From Brasenia schreberi (taxonomy: Eukaryota > Streptophyta > Magnoliopsida > Nymphaeales > Cabombaceae): a stretch of 64,000 nt of DNA. The stretch is taken from contig JAYKKT010000041.1 in NCBI GenBank assembly GCA_036023115.1, forward strand, positions 3,683,501-3,747,500. The letters are read 5' to 3'. Made by a program: the position numbers and the translations under genes. Of the stretch, positions 44,850-57,556 are shown one piece after another (within the stretch, counting starts at the first letter, position 1; each line of letters opens with the position of its first letter). The notes under the pieces were generated by a model. It was not told the DNA's origin. It searched no databases and saw nothing but the letters and a program-made list of their open reading frames with translations.

Positions 44850-47800
44850 TTAGGGGATTTTTAACTCATGTTTGTAACATATTTAGAAAAGAGGTTTTTA
44901 GATATGCCATTAGTCAAAGGATCTACTATCATATCTTTAGTAGATAGATAAAACATTCATATTTCATTCCTTTTGAAATATATCATATACATAATAATAT
45001 TTTACCATTATATACTTGCTCCTTGAGCTATCGGCTCCACATTTTACAAAATTATAACTGCATTTTTATCCCAATAAATGACAACTAGATCATTAAAAAT
45101 ATTCACCTTTGAATAATATATGAAGTAATTTATCTAAATGATATTAGTTGTAGTTATACTGCAAATAACATACTCAATTTCTTGTGTATATAAGGCTACA
45201 CAACCCGGTTTCTTGTATGATTAAAAAATAGTACCACATCCAAATAAGAAAATTTGACTGAAGGTTGATTTATTGTCATATTTATTCCCAATAAAGTCAA
45301 CATTTGAGTATCCAACCACTTTTAGTTTATCTATCTGATAGCATAATTTTAAGTCCTTTGTTCTTTTTAGATACCTCAAAATTCTCTTTAATGCAACATA
45401 GTATTGTCAACTAAGATTACTTTGATATATACTAATAAGACTAATAAAAAAACTAATATGAGATCATATGGACAACATAACATACATCAAGCAACCAACA
45501 ACTTGAGCATAAGAAATATTTTACTTTTTTGTCCATCACTAGGGAAATAAACTTTACTTAGTTTAACCTCTTTTATAATGAGTGTGTTTGTATGTTTGCA
45601 ATCACTCACTGTAAACTTTTTGGGGATATATCACTCTTAACTTATATACGGTAGTCTAGATACTCTATCAAAAGTAATCTTTATACCTAGGATATAAGAT
45701 ACCTTTATCCTATCCTTCATCTTGTCATTTTCAGTCAATAAAATGTCAACTATAAATCTTTTCATTTAGATTACTATTTAGAAACACAATCTTTATATCT
45801 AACTATAAATCTAAATGATAGAATGTAGACATAATCAAGATTATCCTTATAGATGCAAATTTCATCATAAGAGAATATATTTTGATATAATTTATATCCT
45901 GCTTTTGTAGGAAACCATTTGTAATCAACGTCGCCTTAAATTTATCTATTGATCCATCAACTTTATATTTTTTAAAGTACTCATTTATAACCAATTATTT
46001 TCCTTCTTTTAAGCAAACCTGCCAATTTTTAACTTAGTTTTTCTCAATAGACTCAATTTATTAATCCATTGTATTTTTCTAGTCTATAGATACAAAATAA
46101 CTGATAGCTTATTAATAAGTCAAATTATCACTCAACTCATTTATATCTACTCAAAAATACATTTCTTCAATTAAGTAAATATGGTAATCCTCATGGTCTC
46201 TTATGCACACTCAATGTATTAGTTTATAAGAGGTCTTTTGGATTGTTATTCATGGGTTAAAATGACGATTCATCTATATCTATAAGACCATTAATATTTA
46301 CATTAGATGTTATTCTTAGAATCTTCTAAGAACTCGATATTCTTTCTTTCCATTAAACCGAGGTCCTTATTATAAAATTGATATTTTTTGAGATATTTTT
46401 TATATCCAATAAAGATACATCACAAATATATGCTATCTAGTTTATATGTGGACTAGTCTAAGATCTTTTACTTGTGCAATCGACTCCCACCTTCATAGGT
46501 ATTTAAGCAATTATTTTCTATCAAACTATAACTCATATAGTATAATAGATACAACTTTACATGATACTTTATTTAATATATACATCATTGTAGACATTGT
46601 TTCTCCTCAAAAGAATATAGGTAGAAAAATATTTGTTAAGATTAACCTTGTTATATTCAAAAGCGTCATATTATATTGTTTAACTACACCATTTTGTTAA
46701 GGTGTTCTAGGCACAATATTTTGCTTTGTTATTTCAGAGTCTTTATATTATTCTGAAAAATCAGTAGAGGTGTATCGGTCATTTTGATCATACCTCAAAT
46801 CTTTAATTATGCAACCCCACTGATTTTCAACTACTTGTCTATATTCTTAGATATATTAATGCCTCATATTTATGTGACAAAAAGTATATATAATCATACT
46901 TTGAATAATCATCAATGGATGCTATAAATTAAACCTTATCTCACAAGACTTAAGGTATCAAGCTTATAACTTCCTTGAGAAAGAGTTTTGTTATCAATTT
47001 CTCTGGTATACAGGCTTCACGTTAGTTAAAATAGGTTTCATAAAAACTGATAAATAAGTTGAAGTTGACTAAATTTTTTAACTTTATGTCGTAATCTTCT
47101 ATGTCACACATTCACCAATAATAAATGCACAATGCACATATAAAGAAGTGCTTACTTCATTATCCAAAATATTAAGTTTGAACAAACCATGATGAGAATC
47201 AAAAGGGCCAAAAAAGTAAATACACTAATGTTTTCCTACAATCACTTTTTCACATACAAACCACATCAATATATGAATTATTTTGCATATAAACTCAAAG
47301 TTCTCCAAGTTGATACTCCTTCATATCAATAGTTTTCTCCTTACTCTTGAAAATATGATGGGTTTCTCCAAAATCCATCCACTATCGAGTAACTGCATAG
47401 TCCATGTAAAAACATTATGAAATGATGCAAATTACTTTACACCTCTCCTTTTACTCATCTTGTTGAGAGTTTATATCATTTCTCTTCTGGTTGTGATAGT
47501 TTCTTTTATAATACTTTATCTTTTCATAATTATAATACTTTACTCGAGAAACAAATTTCTATGATTAGGAAAAGTTGGATCCCTTTTTTGTCAAATTTGC
47601 CAAACATTTTATTTAGCCTCTTTTGTCTTGATAGATTTTGGAGCTAGACCTGATATCATCTTGAGCATTTGTTCATATGCTCTTGCTCAATGGCTAATTT
47701 TACGAGATGCTTAAAAGTGTTGATATTAGATTAGGCTTGATTGATTTAGTTACAATATTCCAGGACAACTATTTAGGATGATAGAAATTTGTATTCAATT

Positions 47801-48500
47801 AAGATAAGGGATACCAATCTTGATTACAGCTAAGTCTCTAGCCATAACCAACATTTTGTTGACATATTCAACAACACTATTACCTTCCTTCATGTTTATG
47901 AAGGAGAAGAAGCTTAACATGTAACTCAGAGGTTTTATCACTAATATATTTTCAAATGACTCTTTAGCTATGTTCTAGCTATAACCAACATTTTGTTGAC
48001 ACATTCAACAACACTATTACCTTCCTTCATTTTATGAGAGTTATGTTTTTGAAGGAGAAATTTAACATGTAATTCAAAGGTTTTATCTCTAATATAGTCT
48101 CAAACGACTCTTTGGCTATTTGGTATTACTAAAAGGCTCTCATGAGGTCATCCCCATATGTATCATCATAATTGTTTTGGCTATGGTATCAACTTTGTAA
48201 ATGTTTGTAGTTTGCCTTTTCTTTGTGTGTTGCATTTGATAAAGGTGGTGCTTGGAATATTTTGAGATTTATTGAAATAATTTGTAGTATGCATACTATA
48301 TTTATTAAAAAAGTCAGTTCAATGCTTGATTAAATTTAATTGTATTCCTTGTGATTCTACTTAGTTGTTGCTTATAAATCTAGTTACTTATTTCTAGTTT
48401 CTTCATTTAAATTGTTACTCTTATTTTTTCCAAGACCTAAAAATGACTATAGAGTATGTGTTTTTGAGTTCACAAAAACCAAAAAGCTAAAAGACTTGAA
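44850..48500 (-). pseudogene. Copia polyprotein relic
   Basis: RNase H text YLKRTKDLxLCYQIDKLKVVGYSN and FIGNKYDNKSTF (about 45270-45370), RT text KKYKVDGSIDKFKA...LITNGFLQK (45803-45994) and integrase text RYDQNDRYTSTDFSE (about 46750-46800; family RSDRGGEYxSxxF) are read on the minus strand in the expected order. Stops are numerous. The region 47834-48118 is a tandem duplication. No intact catalytic motif could be confirmed. Confidence 0.75.
47834..48118 (-). repeat. Tandem duplication of about 140 bp in the copia gag relic
   Basis: CATAACCAACATTTTGTTGAC, CAACAACACTATTACCTTCC, TTAACATGTAA and GACTCTTT(A/G)GCTAT occur twice in order; the second copy has an extra AGAGTTATGTTTTTGAAGG stretch. 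Confidence 0.85.
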
Positions 48501-48539
48501 CTTTCAAACTTAAAAGAGGAGAATCATATTGCCTTAACC

Positions 48540-48880
48540 TCAGAGGGTGTGAATTATGTTTTAAAGTAAACACCCATGTACGAGTTCACCCTTGCATAAC
48601 TGGTTCTAAGCTCGGATAAAAGAGGAGAGTTGCATTAGGCTTTCGACAACCATCATGAATCTATGTTGAATTTATCTATCATTGATCCTAGATATTGTGA
48701 GAATTTCATTGGAGTGTCCCCTCTTAGTGACATGTTGTAAAGCTAAAATACAATAAAGAGTAAGCAAAAACCTTTATATTGTGCCCAGATGTAGTGAATT
48801 AATTGTAGAAAGGGTTCTCACATTATGAATGAGTATGGGTAAAGAAGTTAGTGTCATTATATTGTATTTTTTAATAACAA
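48540..48880 (+). mobile_element. RTE 5'-leader-like fragment without 3' end
   Basis: CCCAGATGTAGTGAAT, AGAAAGGGTTCTCACATTATG and GAGTATGGGTAAAGAAGTTAGT match the 5' part of RTE copy 2 at 19455-19570, though with module order shifted. The upstream text (ACTGGTTCTAAGCTCGGATA, AAGAGGAGAGTTGCATTAGG) looks like the same leader extended. No endonuclease or tail is attached. Confidence 0.5.
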
Positions 48881-49552
48881 CCATAAATGAATAGATTCTA
48901 AAAGATTGATTGCGTCCTGTTGTGATGAAGGATCTGGTGACAGTAACCTTCAAAATAAGTGTTGTTTTTCCTCTTTGCTTTTGTAACTTTGATCTTTATC
49001 ATAACCAATAAAGACAATTTTTGTTCTTTATAAAAAGGAAAAACAGAAATCTGTATATTTTCCCTCTCTTTTTTTATAAAATTCCTTTATAAATGGGTTG
49101 TGATCTCTTTCTAGGACAGAAAAGAATATTTGTAAATGCCCTAGAGAACCATGGACAACACTATGATTCAGTTATGCATCAAAGGACTCTGAGAACAAGA
49201 GACTGAACATGGAAGATTGAAGAAATCACACAAAGCATTGTGGAATTGTGACCGTCCAGAAGGTTTTCACAAGGGTAATCTTTTTTTATGTAAAGAGATT
49301 TGAGAGTTTTCTTGTATATATATATTTTTAGTTATTTTCCTTTAGGATTTTCCATTCTGGTTTTTTGGTTTTTTTCTCGCAGAAACGACTATCTGATTTT
49401 TTCCTTATATTTAATAAACACAATCAATCAATTTTTAATTAAAGAAAAATGCATCCCATTAAATCAGAAAAAAGGAAATATGGCCACTATTATGTCATTT
49501 AACATCTCTCTCTCTCACTTGGAAGCTTGAGTTGATTAGCATCAATGAATGA

Positions 49553-49716
49553 CAGGCACAGCCAAGATAAAAATCCTCAGGCGCTCATGATACTGTCACT
49601 ACTAGGGGCTAAGCAGCATTTTCTTTGAGGCATATGATCCTCTTAAGAAAAATCCTGAATCTTGAGAGAGCTGTTGGCCTATGGCTTCTAGAGGCCCCTC
49701 CTCGCCTCCGCCACTG
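49553..49716. mobile_element. hAT-type MITE, decayed, with 8-bp target-site duplication
   Basis: Right end complement CAGTGGCGGAGGCGAGGAGG and left end CAGGCACAGCCAAGA are a degraded pair of the CAGTGGCGGAxCCA-type inverted repeats seen at 23580. Flanks ATGAATGA (49545-49552) and CTGAATGA (49717-49724) form an 8-bp duplication with one change. Confidence 0.6.
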
Positions 49717-50004
49717 CTGAATGAGGTTACTCGCTGCTAATTGTAGAAATGTATGCATAAACGATAAAGTTTTGTTTGCTTAGAAGTAGAATCACACTGC
49801 AAGTATGAACATCAGGATTGAATTGAGATTCCGATCATGATTATGAATGCAAATCGGTCAGACCCAGGTTTGATCCAAACAATACGTTTCCCAATTTAAT
49901 CTGAAGGAATAAACCCATCTTGAATCCAAATCACAGTGGCTTAATGAAGTTGGTTAGCCGCTCGATTCAGATCCAGATAATAATAATAAAAAAAAAAGTT
50001 GAAA

Positions 50005-50131
50005 CCTGCAGTCAAGGTGATAGCCCACCTAGCAGGGATTTCGACTTGTGTCAAGGCGGACCACAAGTTCAATCCCTGAAGCCTGCATATTGGCCTTCGG
50101 CCTCCCATTGTAACCAGAAAAAAGAAAGAAA
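50005..50131 (+). mobile_element. tRNA-derived SINE-like unit with A-rich tail
   Basis: GGTGATAGCCCACCTAGCAG resembles a box A, AAGTTCAATCCCTG a box B about 40 bp later, and the unit ends in an AAAAAAGAAAGAAAG tail. Box B is the stronger part. No target-site duplication was found. Confidence 0.5.
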
Positions 50132-50139
50132 GTTGGAAC

Positions 50140-52390
50140 CCAAACTCTTAATTTGGGTCCGGATCTGAACTTAATCTATAATGGAGAAAAAATAAAAATT
50201 CAAAGCACATGAAAACAGCTGCATAAGAAATGTGATATTGATCTTCTCCATTCATTCATTGGGCACTTGCATTGCACGGAATATTCATAGCATGGGAATT
50301 TTGTGTTCCTTTTGTGGCGTTTGATGTAAACTTCAGAAACTGATCAATCTGAATACGACCCAAATTACTCAAACACGACCCATTATTTGGTGTTCCACGT
50401 CAGGTGTTATATTGCCAACAATTTCATGTTTCGGGTTGTGCTCATGTCGAGTCATTTCATTCTCGCATAAAAAACAGGTCAACACAAATACAATCCGAGA
50501 TTTCTTATTTGCTTCACGTGGCACTAAGACAGATTTTTCTCTTCGTTTTCATGTTGGATCAATGTCCTAAAACCTAATTGAAAGTTGCAATCAAGATTCA
50601 ACTAACTGATGAGCTTGTTCTATACACGACGCATAATTTTTTTAGGTCAACTGATAGTTGTCATTAGCACTATGTAAGACTTTATATTTTCTTGCACAGC
50701 AAAATTGACAAGTTCTGCTTCCTAGATTGGTTAGACAATCTCTCTTTAAGATGACGAATTGGTAGTTCTTGTATAGTAGTTTACTTATTACTCAATTGTT
50801 TATCGAACATAATAATAAGCAACGTGTAGATGTGAATTTTACTCTAAAGTCTATGTAGAGACTTGAAGTAATTTTTCAATCTATTTCACTTTGCGCGAGC
50901 GTTCCAGCTAATTTCACTTAAACTAACAAAGTTGTATTTCTGACTTCGTGTAGCGATTGTGAAGAAGCGAAATCTTTTTATCTTAAGCTTTCTTAAACCA
51001 ACGCTCAAGGGTTAGCCAAAACGCTTTGAGGATTGATTTAAATAGGGTGTGTGTTTCCAAAATTCACTTTAGAGTCAATTTAAATCAAACAAAATGTACT
51101 CTTTATCTAAGGAATGAAAAACTTTCCAAGTTTCAAAAAACAGAAACTGGTTCTATTTTTACAACTTGTTTCCATTTATGTTTAAACAATTTCAGGATCT
51201 CCAAAATTCATGAAAATTTTACTATGTAGACAAGAATGTGAAGATCCTGTAACTATTTTTTTTTTATTTTTGTATATTATGATTTTACAGAATTAAATCT
51301 AAGGAATGCCTCTACTCAAGCATTCAGAACCGATCTATTACAGAAATATAGAGGTCTAAAGAAACTTTTGTATTTTGGTGCACTGAGCTCCAATTTTTAT
51401 GAATTTAGTCTTGTTGGAAAGCTATAGATGTCAGCTTTCTAATGAGACTATTTCAATAGATTTGGCTCATTGTATACAAAGTTATGAGATGATTACCTAA
51501 CCTTTATTATAAGAAACATATACAAGACAGACTTGGTTCTAAATTTATTCGATCTTTCCCTATTTTATTTACATTCCTACACGACCCTAAAATTCTTGAA
51601 AATTTTATTATACGTGGGCTTCTGTGTGAGAATTTGGTGTAAAAACTTTCAAATTATTTGGAGTAGATTATGGAAATGAAAAATACAATATCAGACATAT
51701 GTAGGATGTTGAAAACATAGTTTATATTTTTAAAGCATACATGAATGCATTCATCCGAAATTAAAAACTAATCATAGCAAATTTAAAGTAAATTACTGAA
51801 GAAAAATGAATTGAAATATGTTTATAGCTTAAGTATAGAGGGGATTATAATATATAAGATAATATAACATATAGAGAGATAGGAGAAACCTGAAATCAAA
51901 TAAGTAGAATGCGTAAATGTAAAGGAATAAAATGAGCAACATTACTATTCTATTACATCATGGGGAAAACAATGCTCCATTAATACAACCCCTTTTGAAT
52001 TGAATAGCAGTAAAGAGAGTTTGAAATAAGTAAGGGAGAGGAATTAGACCTCGAAATCGAACTTTAATGAGCGTCGAGCTATAGATGAGGTAGGAAGACT
52101 TGTTTCTTCCTTCTCTTCTCCCTTCTCTCCCTCTTTTTCATTCTCTTTTGTTACAGTACTCACTCTCTCTCTTGAGCTCCCTCTATACATCCTCCAATAC
52201 TAGAAATGAGGCCCCAAGAGCCTTTTTTATAGGCCTTAAGGGGAGAGGCCTAGAGCCTTCCACGATATGGATTGGGTTGTTAAATATGTACTTTTCTATT
52301 ATGTATTGAGAATCAACTAAATGTCTTTTAAAGCCATTGGTACATTTATATTATGGTTTTCATGCTTTTATTTGAAATATTTTTGTTCCT
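50140..52390. other. AT-rich gene-free stretch
   Basis: I see no convincing exon. 50335-50520 carries a TCGTGT/ACACGACCC-type repeat similar in flavour to 43320-43560. 52020-52300 is pyrimidine-rich (CTTCTCTTCTCC) and LTR-like (ends near a GGCCTTAAGGGGAGAGGC hairpin) but not provable. Confidence 0.4.
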
Positions 52391-52394
52391 CTAT

Positions 52395-52700
52395 ATCTTG
52401 AATCTGTTGAAAAACGTGATTGCGCAGTGAAAAAGAAAAAGATCATACACAACGAAAAGGAAATTTGGAAATCGGAGGAGGGGACGTACCTCCAATGGAG
52501 GCCGCCCCCCCTCTTTCTCTCTCTTTCTTAATCCCGGCAACTTAAACCCTAATACAACTTATCATCCCTTATATAAGGAGTTGTAAAACATAAAATAACC
52601 AAAATACCCTTAGTACAGAAAATTACCAAAATACCCTTATGACTTCAGACAATTACAATAATACCTAAAACATCAAATTTACTATCCTAAAACATCAAAT
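52395..52700. repeat. LTR-like region with short tandem repeats
   Basis: Contains a TTATATAAGGAG TATA-like block and paired units CCAAAATACCCTTA (twice) and CCTAAAACATCAAAT (twice). Reminiscent of plant LTR promoter regions, but no element boundary was found. Confidence 0.35.
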
Positions 52701-54480
52701 GTACTAAAATAGACTCTAAACTCATATTCTTCAACAGAATCATGGATGTAAAAGCTATAATTATTCTTGCACTTCATTGTGATCCTTTTAAAATTATCAA
52801 AATTCCTTGTAATATACCAATCATTTAATGCGTTTGTGGTTTTTAAATCACATTTCCTAGCATATATGTGTACTCTTATAAAGAGAATTCTCATCAAAGT
52901 TTATTCTTTGTTGTTGAATATATTCTTCATCTAACCCTATTAGGCTATGCATGTATGTGTCATCACCTATGCGCTCATCATGGTGATGTGTATGGGGTTT
53001 CTCATGAACATCTTCTTCTAACTCTTTGTCTTCTTATTTTACTTCTAAATTTGAAGTACACCATTAATGATCTTCATTATGTAAAAGCCTCATATTATGT
53101 GATGCTATGTGATCACTCCTTATAGATGATTGTTCTTCCTTCCTCTTCATAAATGTCTTTTTCTTATTTATCTTTGCACATGTCTCTTCCTCCTTCATTG
53201 AATGAGTCTCAACTATAATTGTCTCCTTGTACTCAACTTGATGCTTATCCTTTGCCATTGGCTCCACATGCACAGACTTAGCATCAATATCAACTACATC
53301 AACTAATCCCTTGGCACTACATCTTTTACTCCCTCTTCTTTCATTTGGGTAAATAATGTTTAACGTATCAAAAGTTATATAGTATAGTTAAATAACATCA
53401 AAATTCAACTTGAGCATTATTTGAAGATGATTATCTATATACAACTCAATATAGCTAGCCTTGCTACTATATCACTCATGAGTATCACGAAGGCATTATA
53501 CTCATTTAAAAACAACTAAAACAATACTCAAAATCCCAAATAGATGAGGATTAATATAAACTTTTGATATCAATCCACCAACATAAATCATTTCTGGTTA
53601 ATACTCCTATCTCTCACCATAATATAACACAAGGGTGATGTTTTTCATGACTCTTCATAACAAATTAATGAAAATGCAAACAAAACAGAAGGTAGTAATA
53701 TGATCTCATATGTCAAAGTAAACAAAGGATAGTAATATGATTTGATATATTAATATGATTTCTTACCTATTCAACAACACCTCAAAGTTGTCAGATTAAC
53801 CATGATCACAAGGAATTCGCCAACTTTCATGAACCATTAACTAATCCAAATGGTGCACAAAGTCTACAACTCATAATGATGCCCATGTTGCTACAGTAGT
53901 TTGTGTTAAGAATGAAAGAGAACATTCAGATTTTGGTCAATAAGGAGAAATTAAAAAAAATGGTATTATAATAGAAGATGGATTGTAAAGTAGTTGACAT
54001 AGCTTTGTACAAAATATAGAACATTATCTAATGTTGGGCATAAACATTGTCACTTAAAGAACATAGATGATACTATCATGGAGTATCTGAGATTAAATCC
54101 TCTTATTACTTAAATGACTTATGTTTCAAAAACTGTAGATGGACTATATAAACTCTTACAAAACAACATATTAACTGGTACCATCAATCAACCAAGAAAA
54201 GTAAGTTCACTTTGATACAAAATTATCCTTCAAAAGAAATGGTATACTTAAATAATACTAAAATGAATCATTCAAGAAGCAATATGGGGAAATGGCAAGG
54301 TGATAATATGTACGTCCCTTTAACTCACAAAAATGGTCACTCAAAACAAAGTTTATGTGTAGCTTTTCTAAATTCATATGGGCCAAATTCCTTAAAAGGC
54401 AAAAACTTTTCATTTTACAAAAGTTGCAGGGTATAAAAATTGTTGAGCACACATTAACACATAGATCTCTCATACGACCA
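52700..54480. other. AT-rich spacer
   Basis: No gene, RNA or repeat recognised. Open frames are short and have no family character. Confidence 0.4.
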
Positions 54481-54499
54481 AAGCAACTACAATATGTTC

Positions 54500-54700
54500 A
54501 TAAATCATATTTGATAACTGCCTTTTAATCTTAAAAGTCAATATGAACATCTTTTGTTTATCTCCTCTAGTATCCTCCTTGTAGGAGCTATAAATCAAAT
54601 TTAATAACTACATAACCACATACATGACCTTTTAAGCTCGAAAGTTGATATGAACAGTTGTTGATTATCTCCTCTAACATCTTCCTTGCAGGAGATGTGA
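54500..54700 (+). repeat. Diverged tandem duplication of about 100 bp
   Basis: ATAAATCA(T/A)ATTT(G/A)ATAACT, CTTTTAA(T/G)CT...AAAGT(C/T)..ATATGAACA, and TTATCTCCTCTA(G/A)(T/C)AT followed by CCTTG(T/C)AGGAG occur twice in order. Confidence 0.75.
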
Positions 54701-54709
54701 GTCTACTTC

Positions 54710-55955
54710 ATTCACTAGCACACCTTGCATTACACCGAAGTTCTTAGTAGCCACTCTTTGTCAGAAGAAAAAATGCCCTCTTTGGATGAAGAGTAAATAG
54801 GGATTGAGGGCTGCTTCACATTTAAGAGAAAAGCCCTAGCTCAATGAGGGGTTCATCATACGGTCATTTAAGAGAAAAGAGGGATCTAAATACTTCACAT
54901 TTTGAGTGTGCATCTAAGAGAAGAACATATTTGATAATGCAGCCAGAAATTGCACAGGCAATAATGGTAAAGACTACTTTGATGAAGCATATGGAGAACA
55001 AAAGAGAAAGAGAGTACCTTTGATAATGTGGCCAAAAATCACCGATGAGGGAGATGCTAGTGGGAATACATACAACGATCTCCGTGCGCAAACGAGAAAG
55101 AGAGAATTACAGATTTTAGGGAGAAAAATCATATAAGAAATTACAAAGTGAAGTTTGGATCTTGGATCCTTTATTAAATACATTTTAGATATTGAGTTCA
55201 TTCTGGATATTGGATCTAAAATAGATCATGGTCCTTGATATTTGATTCATATGGATACTACATTAGCAACATACAAGCACTTTTGTTTGCTATGTCAGAC
55301 GTTCACTAACGATGTTAGCTCGAGGTACTAAAGTAATGGGCTTTTCAAACTTAAGTCCTTTAAAATATAGAAAGTGAGTTATATAGGATATCAAAATGGA
55401 TTTTTGATGAACCACAGGGTATTAATTTGAAGTTTTTCCCAAACACTAAGGTGTTTTGATTAAGTTTAGGAGATTCTAATATTTTAATTTGTCAAATCCT
55501 TTATGGTTTTAGGATCTTGTTAAGATGCTTTACAATAATCAACAATTTGATTATGCTTTAAATGAGATTTTCTAATTTAAAATTGTTGTTATCCTACAAA
55601 TTAGTGGAGCATTTAATTACTGCGACTCAAACAAAGGCTTAAGTTTGGACTCATTCGCGAGCTTAGTGAAGCTCGACAGAGTTTGAGTCCATACAACTTG
55701 ATTTAGAGTCCAACTTTATCAAGGTTAAAATAGCTCTTACAATAAGGAGGGTGATGCCAAGTGTGGATGCTCCCAAATATCAAACTCACGAAATGCGAGT
55801 GTGAGTTCAGTCGCCTAGCCTAGTGAGCTATTGCTCAAATTATTACCACGGACTGGTCACATTAAGAGCATGTTTAGAACAAATTTTAGTGTTTACAGCA
55901 ACTTTAAGTTAAACATAATGTTAATGGTAGAATAGTTGTCTAAATTAAACCTAAT
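54710..55955. other. AT-rich spacer
   Basis: Short open frames on the minus strand (54864-55201) lie in AT-rich text without recognisable family. Nothing else seen. Confidence 0.4.
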
Positions 55956-55979
55956 ATGTCCGCATGCGTGTAGCATATA

Positions 55980-56084
55980 TTTATTGTGAGTTAACTGCTA
56001 ACATGGCACACGATAGGGATATGTGGAAACAATGAATCCATGTAGCCGACCCCGTCTAGTATGGGAAAAGGCTTTGTTGTTGTT
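55980..56084 (+). mobile_element. 5'-truncated RTE LINE fragment, long decayed target-site duplication
   Basis: Text from TTATTGTGAGTTAACTGC through ACATGGCACACGATAGGG and CCGACCCCGTCTAGTATGGG to a TTGTTGTT tail is the RTE 3' end. The flanks 55956-55979 and 56085-56108 share ATGTCC, CATG, GT and TAG in register (about 19 of 24), a probable decayed target-site duplication. Confidence 0.75.
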
Positions 56085-56109
56085 ATGTCCACATGAGTCT
56101 AGTATATTA

Positions 56110-56880
56110 TACATAAATATATGTAGTATATTGCATATAATTTGATAGATATCAGATATGCTTAAATATGCAAAATCATGTCGGATTCAGGTCGGCCCAA
56201 ACCCAACTCACATTTGTTGGGTTGTTTGAGGGCAACCCAGACCCATACTTTCCTGGTCACACTCGGGCTGGTTTGTCGGGTCGGGTCCAAAATTGCCACC
56301 CCTAGCTGTGGACCTTGAATCTGAGCTTCGGGTCTTTTAGGCAATCCAACGTCCAGTGACGGTCGAACTTTTTGACACGATGTCTCCACCAATTGAATAG
56401 TTTATTTATTTCATCAACGCAAACGTGGCTGCTCGTCATTGGCCGACAAAAGTATGTGGATGTCCACGGTGGAATCACCTATTTTTAACGAGAATGGACC
56501 TTTCTTCGATACCTTTTCTGTCCTTGCCACCGCGGTCTACAGCATGTGACGTTCAGCGTTTCAGAACAAAGGAAAAAGAAAAACTAGCCGACCATAGACC
56601 GAGCACGGCGCCAGTGCTTATTCTGTAAGTAGTTTGGATTTGAGGGGCCATTTCGTAATTGATTGCAACGTCCCAACCTAGGTCAAGTCTTGGACGGTCA
56701 ACGTGACTCGGTAGAAGGGCTTCAGTCCACATGAATTTAATACCCTTGACGAGTTTCACATTTTCGCATGTGCCATTCGCCGAAAAGGGATTAAACCGGA
56801 TCGTTAGTTGGACCGGATCCCTTTTTCCTGTCATTAATATCAATAAGGCACAAGCCCATACACGCACCAAGGCAGATATG
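56110..56880. other. Spacer, GGTCGG-rich
   Basis: No gene recognised. The stretch 56400-56640 has moderate GC and could be upstream regulatory DNA for the calreticulin gene, but no motif could be assigned. Confidence 0.4.
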
Positions 56881-57190
56881 GCCGGCTTTGAACAGGTCCG
56901 GTGGTTTCAACCAAAATCAAACCAAGTCAAGAACCGGCTAGAACCAGAATCAGTGAAACTGGATCTGAAACTAGCGGTCACTAGGTTCGGCTCTAGTTCC
57001 ACTTTCCATGGAATTATAATGTCGTAACGTGAACCAACATCCGTATTTTTTTTTTTTAAATTTTTAATTTTTTTTTCTAGTTTTGAACAATTTAAGATTC
57101 AAATTGGAACCAGAAATAAAACCGATGGTATTAAACAGGGACTAGGATCAACTTGACTGGTCTCGATTCAGTTTGAGTTCTTGGTTTCTG
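56880..57190 (+). repeat. Dispersed GGAACC-type repeat copy
   Basis: Shares AGAACCGGCT, TTCCACTTTCCATGGAA, a poly-T tract and TTGAACAATTTAAGATTC with the copies near 28 kb and 36.7 kb. Confidence 0.6.
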
Positions 57191-57219
57191 GTAAACCAAA
57201 ACATGTCTATCCCATGGAG

Positions 57220-57350
57220 GTGATTTAGTTCTCGTGATTTTGCTTTTACAATGGACATACGGGTATCAAACTCATGACCTACAACTTGTGAGTTAACCTC
57301 TTAGCTAAGTGAGATACATCCTCTTGTGCTTGTGATCTACCCGATTGAGT
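57220..57350 (-). mobile_element. tRNA-derived SINE-like unit, minus strand
   Basis: On the minus strand, CTCACTTAGCTAAGAGG (box-A-like) is followed by GTCATGAGTTTGATACCCG (box-B-like). The SINE lies about 200 bp upstream of the calreticulin start codon. Confidence 0.45.
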
Positions 57351-57556
57351 TCTCAACAGGAAGTGATAAATTGGGAATTTGGGAGAATAAACGTTTCCTA
57401 GATCTCATGGACTTAGTGTGGTATGAGTATGAAGTGAGATCCAAAAAAACACCTAGTGGCATTTATGTAAGGATGAAATGAGCTGCTGGTATTTTGGTCC
57501 ATGTGGTTTCTATAAATGGCAAGGGTGACCTCTTTCCTCCTTTCAGGCGACCGAGC

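Larger units (their letters stand above)
44200..49540 (-). mobile_element. Ty1/copia retrotransposon, minus strand, between two decayed LTRs
   Basis: Two long repeats in the same order flank it: left about 44200-44692, right about 49120-49540. Shared blocks are AACCATG, AGGTTTTC(C)ACAAGGGTAATC, TTTTCTT(T/G)TATATA, AAACGACT(C/A)T(G/C)TGATTTT and AATGGCCACT(G/A)TTA. The left repeat ends at a polypurine-tract complement (ACCCCCTAC, near 44693). The internal minus-strand coding text is copia-type. No primer-binding site could be found. Confidence 0.75.
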
